Shown here: positions 32,901 to 40,525 of the stretch, piece by piece
How the letters are laid out: the number at the start of each line of letters is the position of its first letter
Position numbering within the stretch: the first letter of the stretch is position 1
Origin: Granulicella rosea
GTDB lineage: Bacteria > Acidobacteriota > Terriglobia > Terriglobales > Acidobacteriaceae
Assembly: GCF_900188085.1 (NCBI RefSeq)
Contig: NZ_FZOU01000001.1
Span: forward strand, 1,240,001 to 1,304,000
Direction: 5' to 3'
Length of the DNA: 64,000 nt
Notes under the pieces: generated by a model
What the model saw: only the letters and a program-made list of their open reading frames with translations
Databases searched by the model: none
What the model was told of the DNA's origin: nothing
Translations under genes and position numbers: made by a program

Positions 32901-33393
32901 ACGAGGCGCCAGCTTGATCGGCGGTTGGCAGTTCAGCTCGATCGTGATTGCGCAGACGGGACGTCCCCTTAGCATCTCAGGCGCCAACAACCAAAATATC
33001 GCGACGCGGCCGAACTTTCGGCCGGGCTACAGCACCCGGCTGGCGCACCGCTCGAAGTCGGAGTGGTTCAATACGGCGGCTTACGTCAACCCTCCTAACT
33101 GGACTTATGGCACGATTCCTCGCGTAGATTCGCGGACACGAGGGCCTGGTGCATGGAGCCTGAACCTCTCTGTGTTCAAGACGTTCAGCCTTCCGAAGTC
33201 CTTCGCGATGCAGTTCCGAGCCTCGGCGTTCAACGCGCTGAACCATGTGAATCTGGGGCTGCCGAATACGACCTTCACCGCTGGCCCGGTGGGTTCAGAC
33301 GGGTTCAGTACAAACATCAACGGGGCGTTTGGAGTGATCAGCAGCGCGGCAAGCCCGAGAACGATGCAGCTGCAGTTGAAGATCTATCGCTGA
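29920..33393 (+). CDS. TonB-dependent outer-membrane protein, Oar-like, with carboxypeptidase-regulatory domain
   Basis: A 1157-residue outer-membrane protein. After the signal peptide (LSPLVCGMALICTTIFL) comes a carboxypeptidase-regulatory-like beta-sandwich (GSIVGNVRDSSGALLPNAEV), then a plug region (SIREFRIQSGVVSAQYGFTS; GGIINLITKTGS), then a beta-barrel of about 900 residues with many aromatic strands, ending MQLQLKIYR. This layout is the acidobacterial Oar-like type; no SusD partner is encoded. The start is ATG 29920, preceded by AAGAGGTG; GTG 29911 is in frame but lacks spacing. It probably imports pectin oligomers. It begins a five-gene run with short gaps. Confidence 0.88.
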   Translation: MVCFTRSRFRLSPLVCGMALICTTIFLTPDMWAQQDTGSIVGNVRDSSGALLPNAEVKITNEETNLGSTFHSDEKGFYISTDLPVGPYSVEVKAAGFAAILERHVIVNVASRVEVDVALKVGNQEMVVTIDSTIPPMDTTNATLGAVIDSRAVENLPLNGGNVLALAALLPGVVSAVGADSEGFNNRGTDLTAIKVGGGATGANGNILDGVNNLQTQIGEVAINPGVDSIREFRIQSGVVSAQYGFTSGGIINLITKTGSQSFHGSIYEYFRNDAMDAQNAFANQVTGKPELRYNQYGASLGGPLFKDRIFFFANYEEYRYVGTTPAFTSVPTPQERTGDFSDLLDTNGNLIPLYDPTTTTTVGTVTTRQTYTAEYNEPTPNVIPASKIDPVALKIQNLFYPLPNNTPTNAYTHTNNYASTSRTLSSQRRGVARFDGKLSEALNGFLRFGYYENKTNNAGILPSPIVSDRNDDLRNMDLAIGVTQILSANKINETRVAVERTDFPFEAASYGQNWPGQLGLANVPADTMPQISNGLPAFNVTYGYRASTQTQLMDDFTWIPGSHTLHLGVDLRLNQADNNQNNAPSGTFSFTSNLTGNPKSQAGTGSAYASFLTGYTNSASDVAVRGTAFRTASASGYIQDDWRAMSRLTVNVGLRYDYQEQPFEQNNGVSSFDLNGTDPVSGFLGKTIYANTGGYGRNFFQENYKDFGPRIGFAYTLASDGRTVIRGGYAIYYSSNVNQSYFGSNNGFGSVTTSYTALNSNSAALLLKNGFPAPPPQPQGAAAGPSAFLGQAAFYQDPHAPSSMSQQYTLSFERELPSHVVVDVAYLANHGTHFVIPSININQLPSQYLAMGDALLTSVKNPYAGKVPGTLGAATITLANSLKPYPYYTTVTNYQPHYASYFGNYGYLSVQRRAQHGLQVLGSYTYGKLLAPPIYVPINQAATGTSTLTGAYQNSYDLHADYGVDPTDVTHNGTLSLIYELPFGQGRRWYSHGRGASLIGGWQFSSIVIAQTGRPLSISGANNQNIATRPNFRPGYSTRLAHRSKSEWFNTAAYVNPPNWTYGTIPRVDSRTRGPGAWSLNLSVFKTFSLPKSFAMQFRASAFNALNHVNLGLPNTTFTAGPVGSDGFSTNINGAFGVISSAASPRTMQLQLKIYR

Positions 33394-33434
33394 GCATGAC
33401 CTCGCGGTGAACTCATAAAGAAAGAGAAGCCATC

Positions 33435-35909
33435 TTGAAACATACTGCATGCATTCTGGTCCCGGTAGTCTTTCTATTCACTCTGCTGGCTTGCCCCTGT
33501 CAAGGGCAAGCCACGCAGCCGGAGAAGGTCTTAGACGAGCGTGTGGAGCGCATGCTCGGCAAAATGTCGCTTGCGGAAAAGCTCTCTCTGCTGGGCGGCC
33601 ACGATATGGAGACGAGTGCGGCGCCATCGGTGGGACTGCGTGCCCTTCGCATGTCGGATGGCCCGATGGGCATCAAGGGCAAAGAACCGGCCAATGCGAT
33701 GCCCGGGGGAGTATGCCTTGCTTCTACGTGGAACCCAGGGCTGGCTCATGCAATGGGCACGGTGCTCGGCGAGGATGCGCGTGCGCGAGGCGTCGATATT
33801 CTGCTGGGGCCGGGTGTGAACCTGTTGCGCTTCCCGGTGGGTGGAAGAAACTTCGAGTATTTCAGCGAGGACCCGAAGCTGACCGCTGCGATGGCTGTGC
33901 CCTATATCCAGGGTGTACAGGAGCAGGGAGTCGTGGCGACAGTGAAGCACTTTGCGGCGAACAACTCGGAGTTCGACCGTCATGGAACGAACGCGCTTGT
34001 GGATGAGCGCGCACTGCGGGAGTTGTATCTGCCGGCGTTTGAAGCGGCGGTAAGGCAAGGCCACGTGGGCGCGGTGATGACGTCGTACAACCTCATCGGT
34101 GGAGAACATGCTTCGCAGAATCGTACGCTTGTGCATGATGTGCTGGAGTCCGAGTGGAAGTTCGACGGTGTGGTGATGTCGGACTGGGGCTCGACCTACG
34201 ATGGCGTCGCGGCGGCCAGGGCCGGGCTAGGAATCGAGATGCCATGGGGAAAGCATATGAATGCCGCCACGCTGGAGCCCGCTCTGCACGATGGGCGCCT
34301 GAGCGAGACGGAGATCGACGACAAGGTGCGCCGCATACTTCGAATGGCGATCCGATTTGGGTTGGCGGACAGGCCCGCACTGCGATTGGACATTCCGAGG
34401 TTTCGTCCGGAAGCGTTGGACGTGGCTCGAAGGATTGCTGAAGAAGGAATCGTTCTATTGAAGAACGACCGTTCCGTGCTGCCATTCGGCGACGATGTAA
34501 AGAGTGTGGCGGTGCTGGGGCCGAACGCGTTTCCGCTCGTGGCGAGTGGTGGAGGCAGTTCGCATGTCGGCGGATGGAGCGATGTGAGTGTGGTGGAGGC
34601 GCTGGGTGGGCATGTGAAGGTGTTCTATGACCGTGGGATCTCTGCGCCGGAGGAGATCTTTGCGAAGACGGAGTTTCGCGGTGGATTGAAGCGAGAGGTA
34701 TTCGCGAATGGCTCGTTCACGGGAGTAGCGCAGGTCAGCCGGGTAAACCGGTTGGAGTATGCGACCGGGCAGCGCGCTTCGTCCGAGACTGGAGCGCAGA
34801 GAAGCGTGCGATGGAGCGGGGACTACGTGGCAAGCCATGCGAGTGAGTATCTTGCGGTGTTGGGAACCGATGCGCATGACCGCTGCGAACTCTTCGTGAA
34901 CGGTCAGCGGGTGCTGGAGGCTTTGGCGCATGAGATTGTTTCGCCACCAACATGGGGGCGGGTATACCTTCCGCAAGGAGCGTCGAGCGTGAAGCTCGAG
35001 TGCGCCACCAAGCTCCTGGCGCCGGAGGCTGGCCTTGGACTTATCGCCGTGGATGAGGCGGTGCATCCGGAGGGGCTTGCGTTGGCGGCGAAGGCCGATG
35101 CCGTGGTGCTGGCGGTGGGCTTCGACAACGCGACCGAGTTCGAGGGGATGGACCGCACCTTCGCCTTACCCGTGGGGCAGGACGAGTTGATTCATGCCGT
35201 GGCGGCGGTCAATAAGAGGACGGTAGTGGCGCTTACAGGTGGTGGCAATGTTGCGATGTCCGGTTGGATCGACCGGACGCCCGGGCTTCTACAGGTGTGG
35301 TACCCAGGCGAGCAGGGTGGGTTCGCCCTATCGGAGGTGCTGCTGGGTAAAGTCAATCCGTCGGGCAAGCTGCCCGTGAGTTTTGAGAAAGAGCTGACCG
35401 ACAATCCAGCGGCTGCGAACTACTACCCGAAGCCGGGTAGTCCGGATGTGAGATACGCCGAGAGCGTCTTCATGGGGTATCGCTACTACACGAGCCGGCG
35501 CGTGGAGCCGAGGTTTCCATTTGGATTTGGCCTGTCGTACACACAATTCGGATTGAGCGATCTGAAGCTGGACCGTACGACGACAGATGGAACGCAGACG
35601 ATCGGTGTAAGCGTGACGGTTAAGAATGAAGGTAAGAGGCGTGGAGCCGAGGTGTTGCAGGTCTATGTCGGTTGTCCTTCGACGCAGGTGGAGCGGCCTT
35701 TGAAGGAGTTGCGTGCCTTTCAGAAGGTGGACCTCGGGGCGGGTGAGAGCTCGACGGTGCATCTTGCGTTGACGGAACGCGACTTTGCCTATTATGGCGT
35801 GTCGCAGCATCGCTGGGTTACGGAAGATGGGCTCTGTCGCGTGATGGTCGGCAACTCTTCGACGAACACTCCGCTCGACGCGAGCTTCGCAATTCATCAC
35901 GAAAAGTAG
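33435..35909 (+). CDS. Secreted GH3 beta-glycosidase with inserted beta-sandwich domain
   Basis: An 824-residue exported enzyme (signal ILVPVVFLFTLLACPCQG). The GH3 N-domain shows GPGVNLLRFPVGGRNFEYFS, KHFAANNSE and VMSDWGSTYDG, where Asp is the nucleophile. The C-domain has LLKNDRSVLP and GFDNATEFEGMDR. A PA14-like insert of roughly 150 residues lies in the C-domain (about 400-560), and a fibronectin-like end closes it. The start is a TTG at 33435 after AGAGAAG; no better start precedes the signal peptide. It lies 41 bp after the TonB-dependent gene. Likely activity is beta-glucosidase, beta-galactosidase or beta-xylosidase on side chains. Confidence 0.92.
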   Translation: MKHTACILVPVVFLFTLLACPCQGQATQPEKVLDERVERMLGKMSLAEKLSLLGGHDMETSAAPSVGLRALRMSDGPMGIKGKEPANAMPGGVCLASTWNPGLAHAMGTVLGEDARARGVDILLGPGVNLLRFPVGGRNFEYFSEDPKLTAAMAVPYIQGVQEQGVVATVKHFAANNSEFDRHGTNALVDERALRELYLPAFEAAVRQGHVGAVMTSYNLIGGEHASQNRTLVHDVLESEWKFDGVVMSDWGSTYDGVAAARAGLGIEMPWGKHMNAATLEPALHDGRLSETEIDDKVRRILRMAIRFGLADRPALRLDIPRFRPEALDVARRIAEEGIVLLKNDRSVLPFGDDVKSVAVLGPNAFPLVASGGGSSHVGGWSDVSVVEALGGHVKVFYDRGISAPEEIFAKTEFRGGLKREVFANGSFTGVAQVSRVNRLEYATGQRASSETGAQRSVRWSGDYVASHASEYLAVLGTDAHDRCELFVNGQRVLEALAHEIVSPPTWGRVYLPQGASSVKLECATKLLAPEAGLGLIAVDEAVHPEGLALAAKADAVVLAVGFDNATEFEGMDRTFALPVGQDELIHAVAAVNKRTVVALTGGGNVAMSGWIDRTPGLLQVWYPGEQGGFALSEVLLGKVNPSGKLPVSFEKELTDNPAAANYYPKPGSPDVRYAESVFMGYRYYTSRRVEPRFPFGFGLSYTQFGLSDLKLDRTTTDGTQTIGVSVTVKNEGKRRGAEVLQVYVGCPSTQVERPLKELRAFQKVDLGAGESSTVHLALTERDFAYYGVSQHRWVTEDGLCRVMVGNSSTNTPLDASFAIHHEK

Positions 35910-35965
35910 ACCCGGTGCAGATCGCGCAACGGGGATGAGTCCCAGCGGGCCACGAAAGAAAAGAC

Positions 35966-36023
35966 TTGACAGTGAACGGATGGAAGCGGGAGAATTCCGT
36001 CGTTGAAGTTAACCGCTTAACTT
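35966..36023 (+). promoter_or_regulatory. Promoter and LacI operator O4 of the pectate-lyase-fold gene
   Basis: TTGACA (35966-35971), an 18-base spacer and GAGAAT (35990-35995) are followed by AAGTTAA-CCGC-TTAACTT (36006-36023), a perfect 7-bp-arm palindrome. The layout matches the promoter at 29848, so this gene can be induced separately from the upstream GH3 gene. Confidence 0.65.
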
Positions 36024-36041
36024 AACCCTGAGGAAACGAGC

Positions 36042-38297
36042 ATGCTTTCCATGAGAAATATGTGTTCCTGCACGATGGTCGTGGCGTGGAGTGCAGTGGT
36101 GGCAATCCTGTGCTGCGGGTGCGCGAAGGCGCAGACTGCTGGAATGTTGTCCGTCAGTCAGACAATCAACATTCCGTCCGACGCCAATGTCGTCAATGTC
36201 CAGACTTACGGCGCGGTGGGCGATGGCGTAACCGACGATACGGCGGCGATCCAAAGCGCGCTGGAGGCGGCTGCGCCTGCGGCCGGCTTGCCTGCTCCAT
36301 ATACCGGTGAGTACAAGTACGTGTATTTCCCGTCAGGCACGTATCTGATCTCCGCCAAACTGACGCGCTATGCGATCAATGGTAGCGGAGTCCAGGTTCC
36401 CGATTATGGCTTTCAATTTCTCGGACAGGATAAGAGCAACACGATTCTGAAGTTGAAAGACAACACGTTCACATCGACGACGACGGCGACGCCGATGATC
36501 GAGACGGAATCGCTGGGCTATACGCATGGGGTCTCGGCCTTTCACAATTCGATCGAGAACATGACGATCGATGCAGGCAGCGGCAATCCCGGGGCCACGG
36601 CGATCAGTTATCTGGCAAGCAATATGGCGGTCATTCGCAATGTCGTGATTCAGAATACGAGCTCGTCGGGAAGTATTGGCGTAGGGATCGATATGACGCG
36701 GCTCAGCACGGGGCCGGCATTGATCGAGAACGTGACGGTGAACGGCTTCGCGCATGGTATCCAGACGGCCTCGGCGCTGGCTTCGATCACGTTGGAGCAC
36801 ATCTCGCTGATCAATCAGACCGGCGACGCCTTGGTGAACACGGACAATGTGCTGGCGATCAATGAGTTGTACACGGATGGGTCAGGTAAGGCGATCGCCA
36901 ATCTTTCGTCCGGCACGAACCAGGTGAACGGACTGGTTGTGGTGAGTAATAGCAGCCTGAATTCGACAACCGGGTCGTCCGTGCTGGTAAGCGATTACGG
37001 AGCGATCGTATTTCACAACACGACATTCAGCAACGGGCAGACGTTCTTGAGCGGTGGCACGGCGGCGGAAGGTGTGTTGACCGGATCGACCACAGGAGCT
37101 TTGACCTGGTCGTCCGGTACGGCGCCGCTGCTCAGTTACAGCAGCGCAACGCCGGTCGTCGATACGCCAGTGCCGGCTTACGATGCAAGCGGCTGGGTCG
37201 CGCCAGCCGCAGGTTCGGCCAGCGCCGACTTCACCGTGAACTACTCCGGATGTGCTCACGCATATGGCTGCCTTCCGTCAGGAACATCGGCCGTGGATGC
37301 GACATCTGCGATTCAGTCGGCGCTAAACTCAGGGGCTTCGACAATCTATCTGCCGCATGGCGTGTACTACGTCAGCGCACCGTTGAACGTGCCCACGACG
37401 GTGAATCGGATCATTGGATTCAGCTCTTCGCTGCGAGTGATGTCGACGGCGACGTCATGGCCGGCGGGGCAGGGGGTCTTCCATATTGCGACGGCGATGG
37501 GTGGAGGGTGTCCGGGTGGAGGCACCTGCGCGCCGCTGGTGATCGAAAAGATCACCTTCGATGCGACGGATAGCAGTTACTCGTTCAATCATTCGCCAGG
37601 GTATGCATTCGATGTGGTGAACCCGTCGACGTCGACGACGGCTACGCAGCGCGACGTCGTGTTGCGCGATATTCATGCTACGTACAATCTATCGATCAAT
37701 CGCCAGACCTATGGGGGACGCGTGTTCTTGGAGAACTTTGCAGGCGGCTCCATGCTGCTTGCGGGGAGCAATCTGGTTGCGGGCCGGCACTTCAACAGCG
37801 AGACGCACAGCAAGCCGGCGGCGGGCGTGATTGGCACGACACGGATCAATAACAATGGCGCTCCGTTATGGTTGCTGGGCTTCAAAACGGAAGGTCCGGT
37901 CAACATCGTCGACAATACGGCAGGCTCGGTGACCGAGGTTCTGGGTGGATTTTTTTACACGGCGCCGAGTTACAGCTCGGGCGCGGACGGAGATACCGTT
38001 CCATCGACGACGTGTGCGAATGCAACCTCGCCCGTACCATCGACGACATCCACTCCCTCTCTCTTCATCGACACGACCGGTTCGCAGATCGAGGCCAGCT
38101 TTGTAGAAGAAGTTTCGTTGCTGACGGAGAACGGCGTAACCCAACTTGCGGCGGACAGGAGCTTCCCGTTCTACGCGGCTGTGCCAACGGCGAACACCTG
38201 TCAGGCGGGCGGAGGCTCTTTTCCAGGTTCGATTCAGCGCGGGCCGGGAGCCGCAACGGGCGAGGCTGGACATATCGTTCCGCACCTGAAGCAGTAG
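36042..38297 (+). CDS. Secreted protein with pectate-lyase-superfamily (GH28/GH55-like) beta-helix
   Basis: A 751-residue exported beta-helix protein. An N-terminal Cys-rich hydrophobic signal (MVVAWSAVVAILCCGCAKA) is followed by the Pectate_lyase_3 hallmark VNVQTYGAVGDGVTDDTAAI, and a second, diverged copy appears in the middle (SGTSAVDATSAIQSALNSGA). Helix rungs with IENVTVNG-like repeats fill the rest. No GH28 NTDG/DDN set is visible, so it is not a standard polygalacturonase. It could be a rhamnogalacturonan-active lyase or hydrolase. GAGGAAA precedes ATG 36042. It has its own LacI-controlled promoter. Confidence 0.83.
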   Translation: MLSMRNMCSCTMVVAWSAVVAILCCGCAKAQTAGMLSVSQTINIPSDANVVNVQTYGAVGDGVTDDTAAIQSALEAAAPAAGLPAPYTGEYKYVYFPSGTYLISAKLTRYAINGSGVQVPDYGFQFLGQDKSNTILKLKDNTFTSTTTATPMIETESLGYTHGVSAFHNSIENMTIDAGSGNPGATAISYLASNMAVIRNVVIQNTSSSGSIGVGIDMTRLSTGPALIENVTVNGFAHGIQTASALASITLEHISLINQTGDALVNTDNVLAINELYTDGSGKAIANLSSGTNQVNGLVVVSNSSLNSTTGSSVLVSDYGAIVFHNTTFSNGQTFLSGGTAAEGVLTGSTTGALTWSSGTAPLLSYSSATPVVDTPVPAYDASGWVAPAAGSASADFTVNYSGCAHAYGCLPSGTSAVDATSAIQSALNSGASTIYLPHGVYYVSAPLNVPTTVNRIIGFSSSLRVMSTATSWPAGQGVFHIATAMGGGCPGGGTCAPLVIEKITFDATDSSYSFNHSPGYAFDVVNPSTSTTATQRDVVLRDIHATYNLSINRQTYGGRVFLENFAGGSMLLAGSNLVAGRHFNSETHSKPAAGVIGTTRINNNGAPLWLLGFKTEGPVNIVDNTAGSVTEVLGGFFYTAPSYSSGADGDTVPSTTCANATSPVPSTTSTPSLFIDTTGSQIEASFVEEVSLLTENGVTQLAADRSFPFYAAVPTANTCQAGGGSFPGSIQRGPGAATGEAGHIVPHLKQ

Positions 38298-38335
38298 AAG
38301 ACTAAAGAAGAAATTTGTGATGTGGAGATCGGCAA

Positions 38336-40426
38336 ATGGGTGAGTTATATATGACTGTTCGGGCCAGTTGGAAGCAAAGCTGCAGCGTTGCGATCCTCCT
38401 GATGTTTTCCTGTTGCGCGCTGCTGCTGACGGGGTGTGGGATAGGCGCCACGCCGGCGGCTATGGAGCCGACTGCAATCGGTCCACTCATGGGCAATGTT
38501 CATGGCGGACAGCAGCCGGTCAGTGGCGCGAACGTTCAGCTTTATGCCGCGGGCACGTCGGGTTACGGTTCTGCTGCGAGACCCCTCGTGAATTGCGCCG
38601 GCGCGCCGGATAGCAATAGAGTTCACACCGCTCCGTGCGCGGGCGTGTCGACGGATGCCGCCGGGAGCTTCACGATCACTGGAGACTATACCTGCCCACC
38701 CGGAGCGTACGTCTACATCGTGGCCAAGGGCGGTGTGCCGGGTGGGTCGAACGTCAACTCCGCGCTGGCTCTCATGACGGGCCTGGGTGCATGCAGCTCT
38801 CTGACCTCCTCGACATTTATTTCGATCAACGAGGTGACGACCGTGGCGACGGTCTTTGCGCTCCAGCAATTTATGGTCGCGACTTACGGGACCGCGGGCG
38901 CGGAGAGCATTGGAACGTCGTCCACGAATCTGACGGGGCTACAGAATGCGTTTGCCAGCATTCCGTTGCTGGTGAACACCTCGACCGGACAGGCGCCTGC
39001 ATCGAGCGCGGTGAAGGGCACGGTCAACACGACGGCGGTGACTGTGAATGTCATCAATGAAAATGCGAAGTTGAATACGTTGGCGGACATCCTGGCGTAT
39101 TGCGTGAACAGCAACGACACAAGCTCGATATCGTCTGCATGCGTCAATCTCTTTGCGGCAGTCCAACCGGCCGGGCAGGCCAACGCGCCGGCGGATACCA
39201 TTCAGGCGACGCTCGATCTTGCGCTCAATCCTGGGAATGTTGGGACGAGCAGCAGCGGGCCGGCGCAATATCTATCGGCGGATCTACCATTCCTGCCGAA
39301 CCTGGGCTCTTCATTGCCGAACGATTGGACGCTTGGCGTGTCCTACTACAGTCCGACAGCGACCAAGTATCCCTCAGGCACGGGAACGTCCTCCGGATTT
39401 CTGCTGAATGGCTACGGCCTTACCGTCGATGCGAATGGCAATGTGTGGGTCTTGAATGCCGCCAGTGTCAGCGAATTGGGGCCGGGGGGTGTGCCATTGG
39501 CCCAGATTTTCAATGGAAGCCTCAGTGCTGCGCGTGGCATCGCGTTCGATACCAGTGGCAATCTCTATGTGACGAACAGCGGCTCTGCCGGCGCCGGGGC
39601 GATTATGAAGTATGCCGGCGGCGCAATCACAAGCTACACGGCGCCTTCCGGATACACGGGCTTGTATGGGATTGCCGCCGACGGTTTGGACAACGTCTTC
39701 AGTGTGAGCGGGACGGGAATCTCGGCGTTGCTGGAGCTGCCGGCCAACTCCTCATCGGGCGCAATCCTGAGTGTCGTTCAGCCCGTGGGCGCGGCGGCAT
39801 ATACGCTGGCTGTCGATCCAGCTTACAACGTCTGGGTCACCAGCACGACGGCCGTGGATGCAACGGAGGCCCTGGCTACCTGCACCGGAACGCCCGTAAG
39901 CTCGTGCAGCTATCCCTCGACAGCGTTGACCTATACAGGAGGCCCCAGCGGTATGTTCAGGCCCTTCGGTATCGGCTTCGACTCCGCAGGTATACCCTGG
40001 ATTGCGAATTCAGTGGTTGGGACCAGCGGAAACTATCTGACACAACTCACACCGGGAGTGACTTCAGCAGGTATGGCAACGGCTGTAGGTGCGGGAGGCT
40101 TGAACAACCCTCAGTACCTCGCAGTCGATGGCGCCAATCATATTTGGGCGCCCAACAACGGTGTGACAGCGAACACGGGGTCTTCGGTGAGTGAGTTCGA
40201 TGACACAGGAGCGGCTATCTCGAGCAACGGTTATGTGCATAACTTTTCAGGGCCACGGGGGATTGCCATCGATGCATCGGGAAACGTCTGGGTGAGCGAT
40301 CTCGCAGGCGGGCAAAATTCGACTGGATCGTCGGTCGTGGTGACAGAGGTGATTGGGGCGGCGGCTCCAGCCGTGACGCCACTCGCACTTGCGGTAAAGA
40401 ATCATGCGTTCGGCGTGCGGCCGTAG
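38336..40426 (+). CDS. Secreted lipoprotein with NHL-like beta-propeller
   Basis: A 696-residue predicted lipoprotein with lipobox LLLTGCG near residue 35. The N-terminal domain (GNVHGGQQPVSGANVQLYAA) looks like a carboxypeptidase-regulatory sandwich, followed by a helical segment with LGACSSL and FISINEVTTVATVFAL. The C-terminal half has NHL/SMP30-like repeats (LTVDANGNVWVLNAASV; IAFDTSGNLYVTNSG). The same order, with three PKD domains added, is found in the gene at 57134-59854, so they are paralogues. The start is ATG 38336, 8 bases after GGAG. It may bind or display glycans at the outer membrane; role unproven. Confidence 0.75.
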   Translation: MGELYMTVRASWKQSCSVAILLMFSCCALLLTGCGIGATPAAMEPTAIGPLMGNVHGGQQPVSGANVQLYAAGTSGYGSAARPLVNCAGAPDSNRVHTAPCAGVSTDAAGSFTITGDYTCPPGAYVYIVAKGGVPGGSNVNSALALMTGLGACSSLTSSTFISINEVTTVATVFALQQFMVATYGTAGAESIGTSSTNLTGLQNAFASIPLLVNTSTGQAPASSAVKGTVNTTAVTVNVINENAKLNTLADILAYCVNSNDTSSISSACVNLFAAVQPAGQANAPADTIQATLDLALNPGNVGTSSSGPAQYLSADLPFLPNLGSSLPNDWTLGVSYYSPTATKYPSGTGTSSGFLLNGYGLTVDANGNVWVLNAASVSELGPGGVPLAQIFNGSLSAARGIAFDTSGNLYVTNSGSAGAGAIMKYAGGAITSYTAPSGYTGLYGIAADGLDNVFSVSGTGISALLELPANSSSGAILSVVQPVGAAAYTLAVDPAYNVWVTSTTAVDATEALATCTGTPVSSCSYPSTALTYTGGPSGMFRPFGIGFDSAGIPWIANSVVGTSGNYLTQLTPGVTSAGMATAVGAGGLNNPQYLAVDGANHIWAPNNGVTANTGSSVSEFDDTGAAISSNGYVHNFSGPRGIAIDASGNVWVSDLAGGQNSTGSSVVVTEVIGAAAPAVTPLALAVKNHAFGVRP

Positions 40427-40525
40427 ATGGACTCAGCATTCCTTCCGTATCCGGCGGCGCCAGAATTGCAATCTTGCGCCGCTGGAAAATGGGGTTGAGC
40501 CGTAATGCATTTGAGGATGAGAGAT

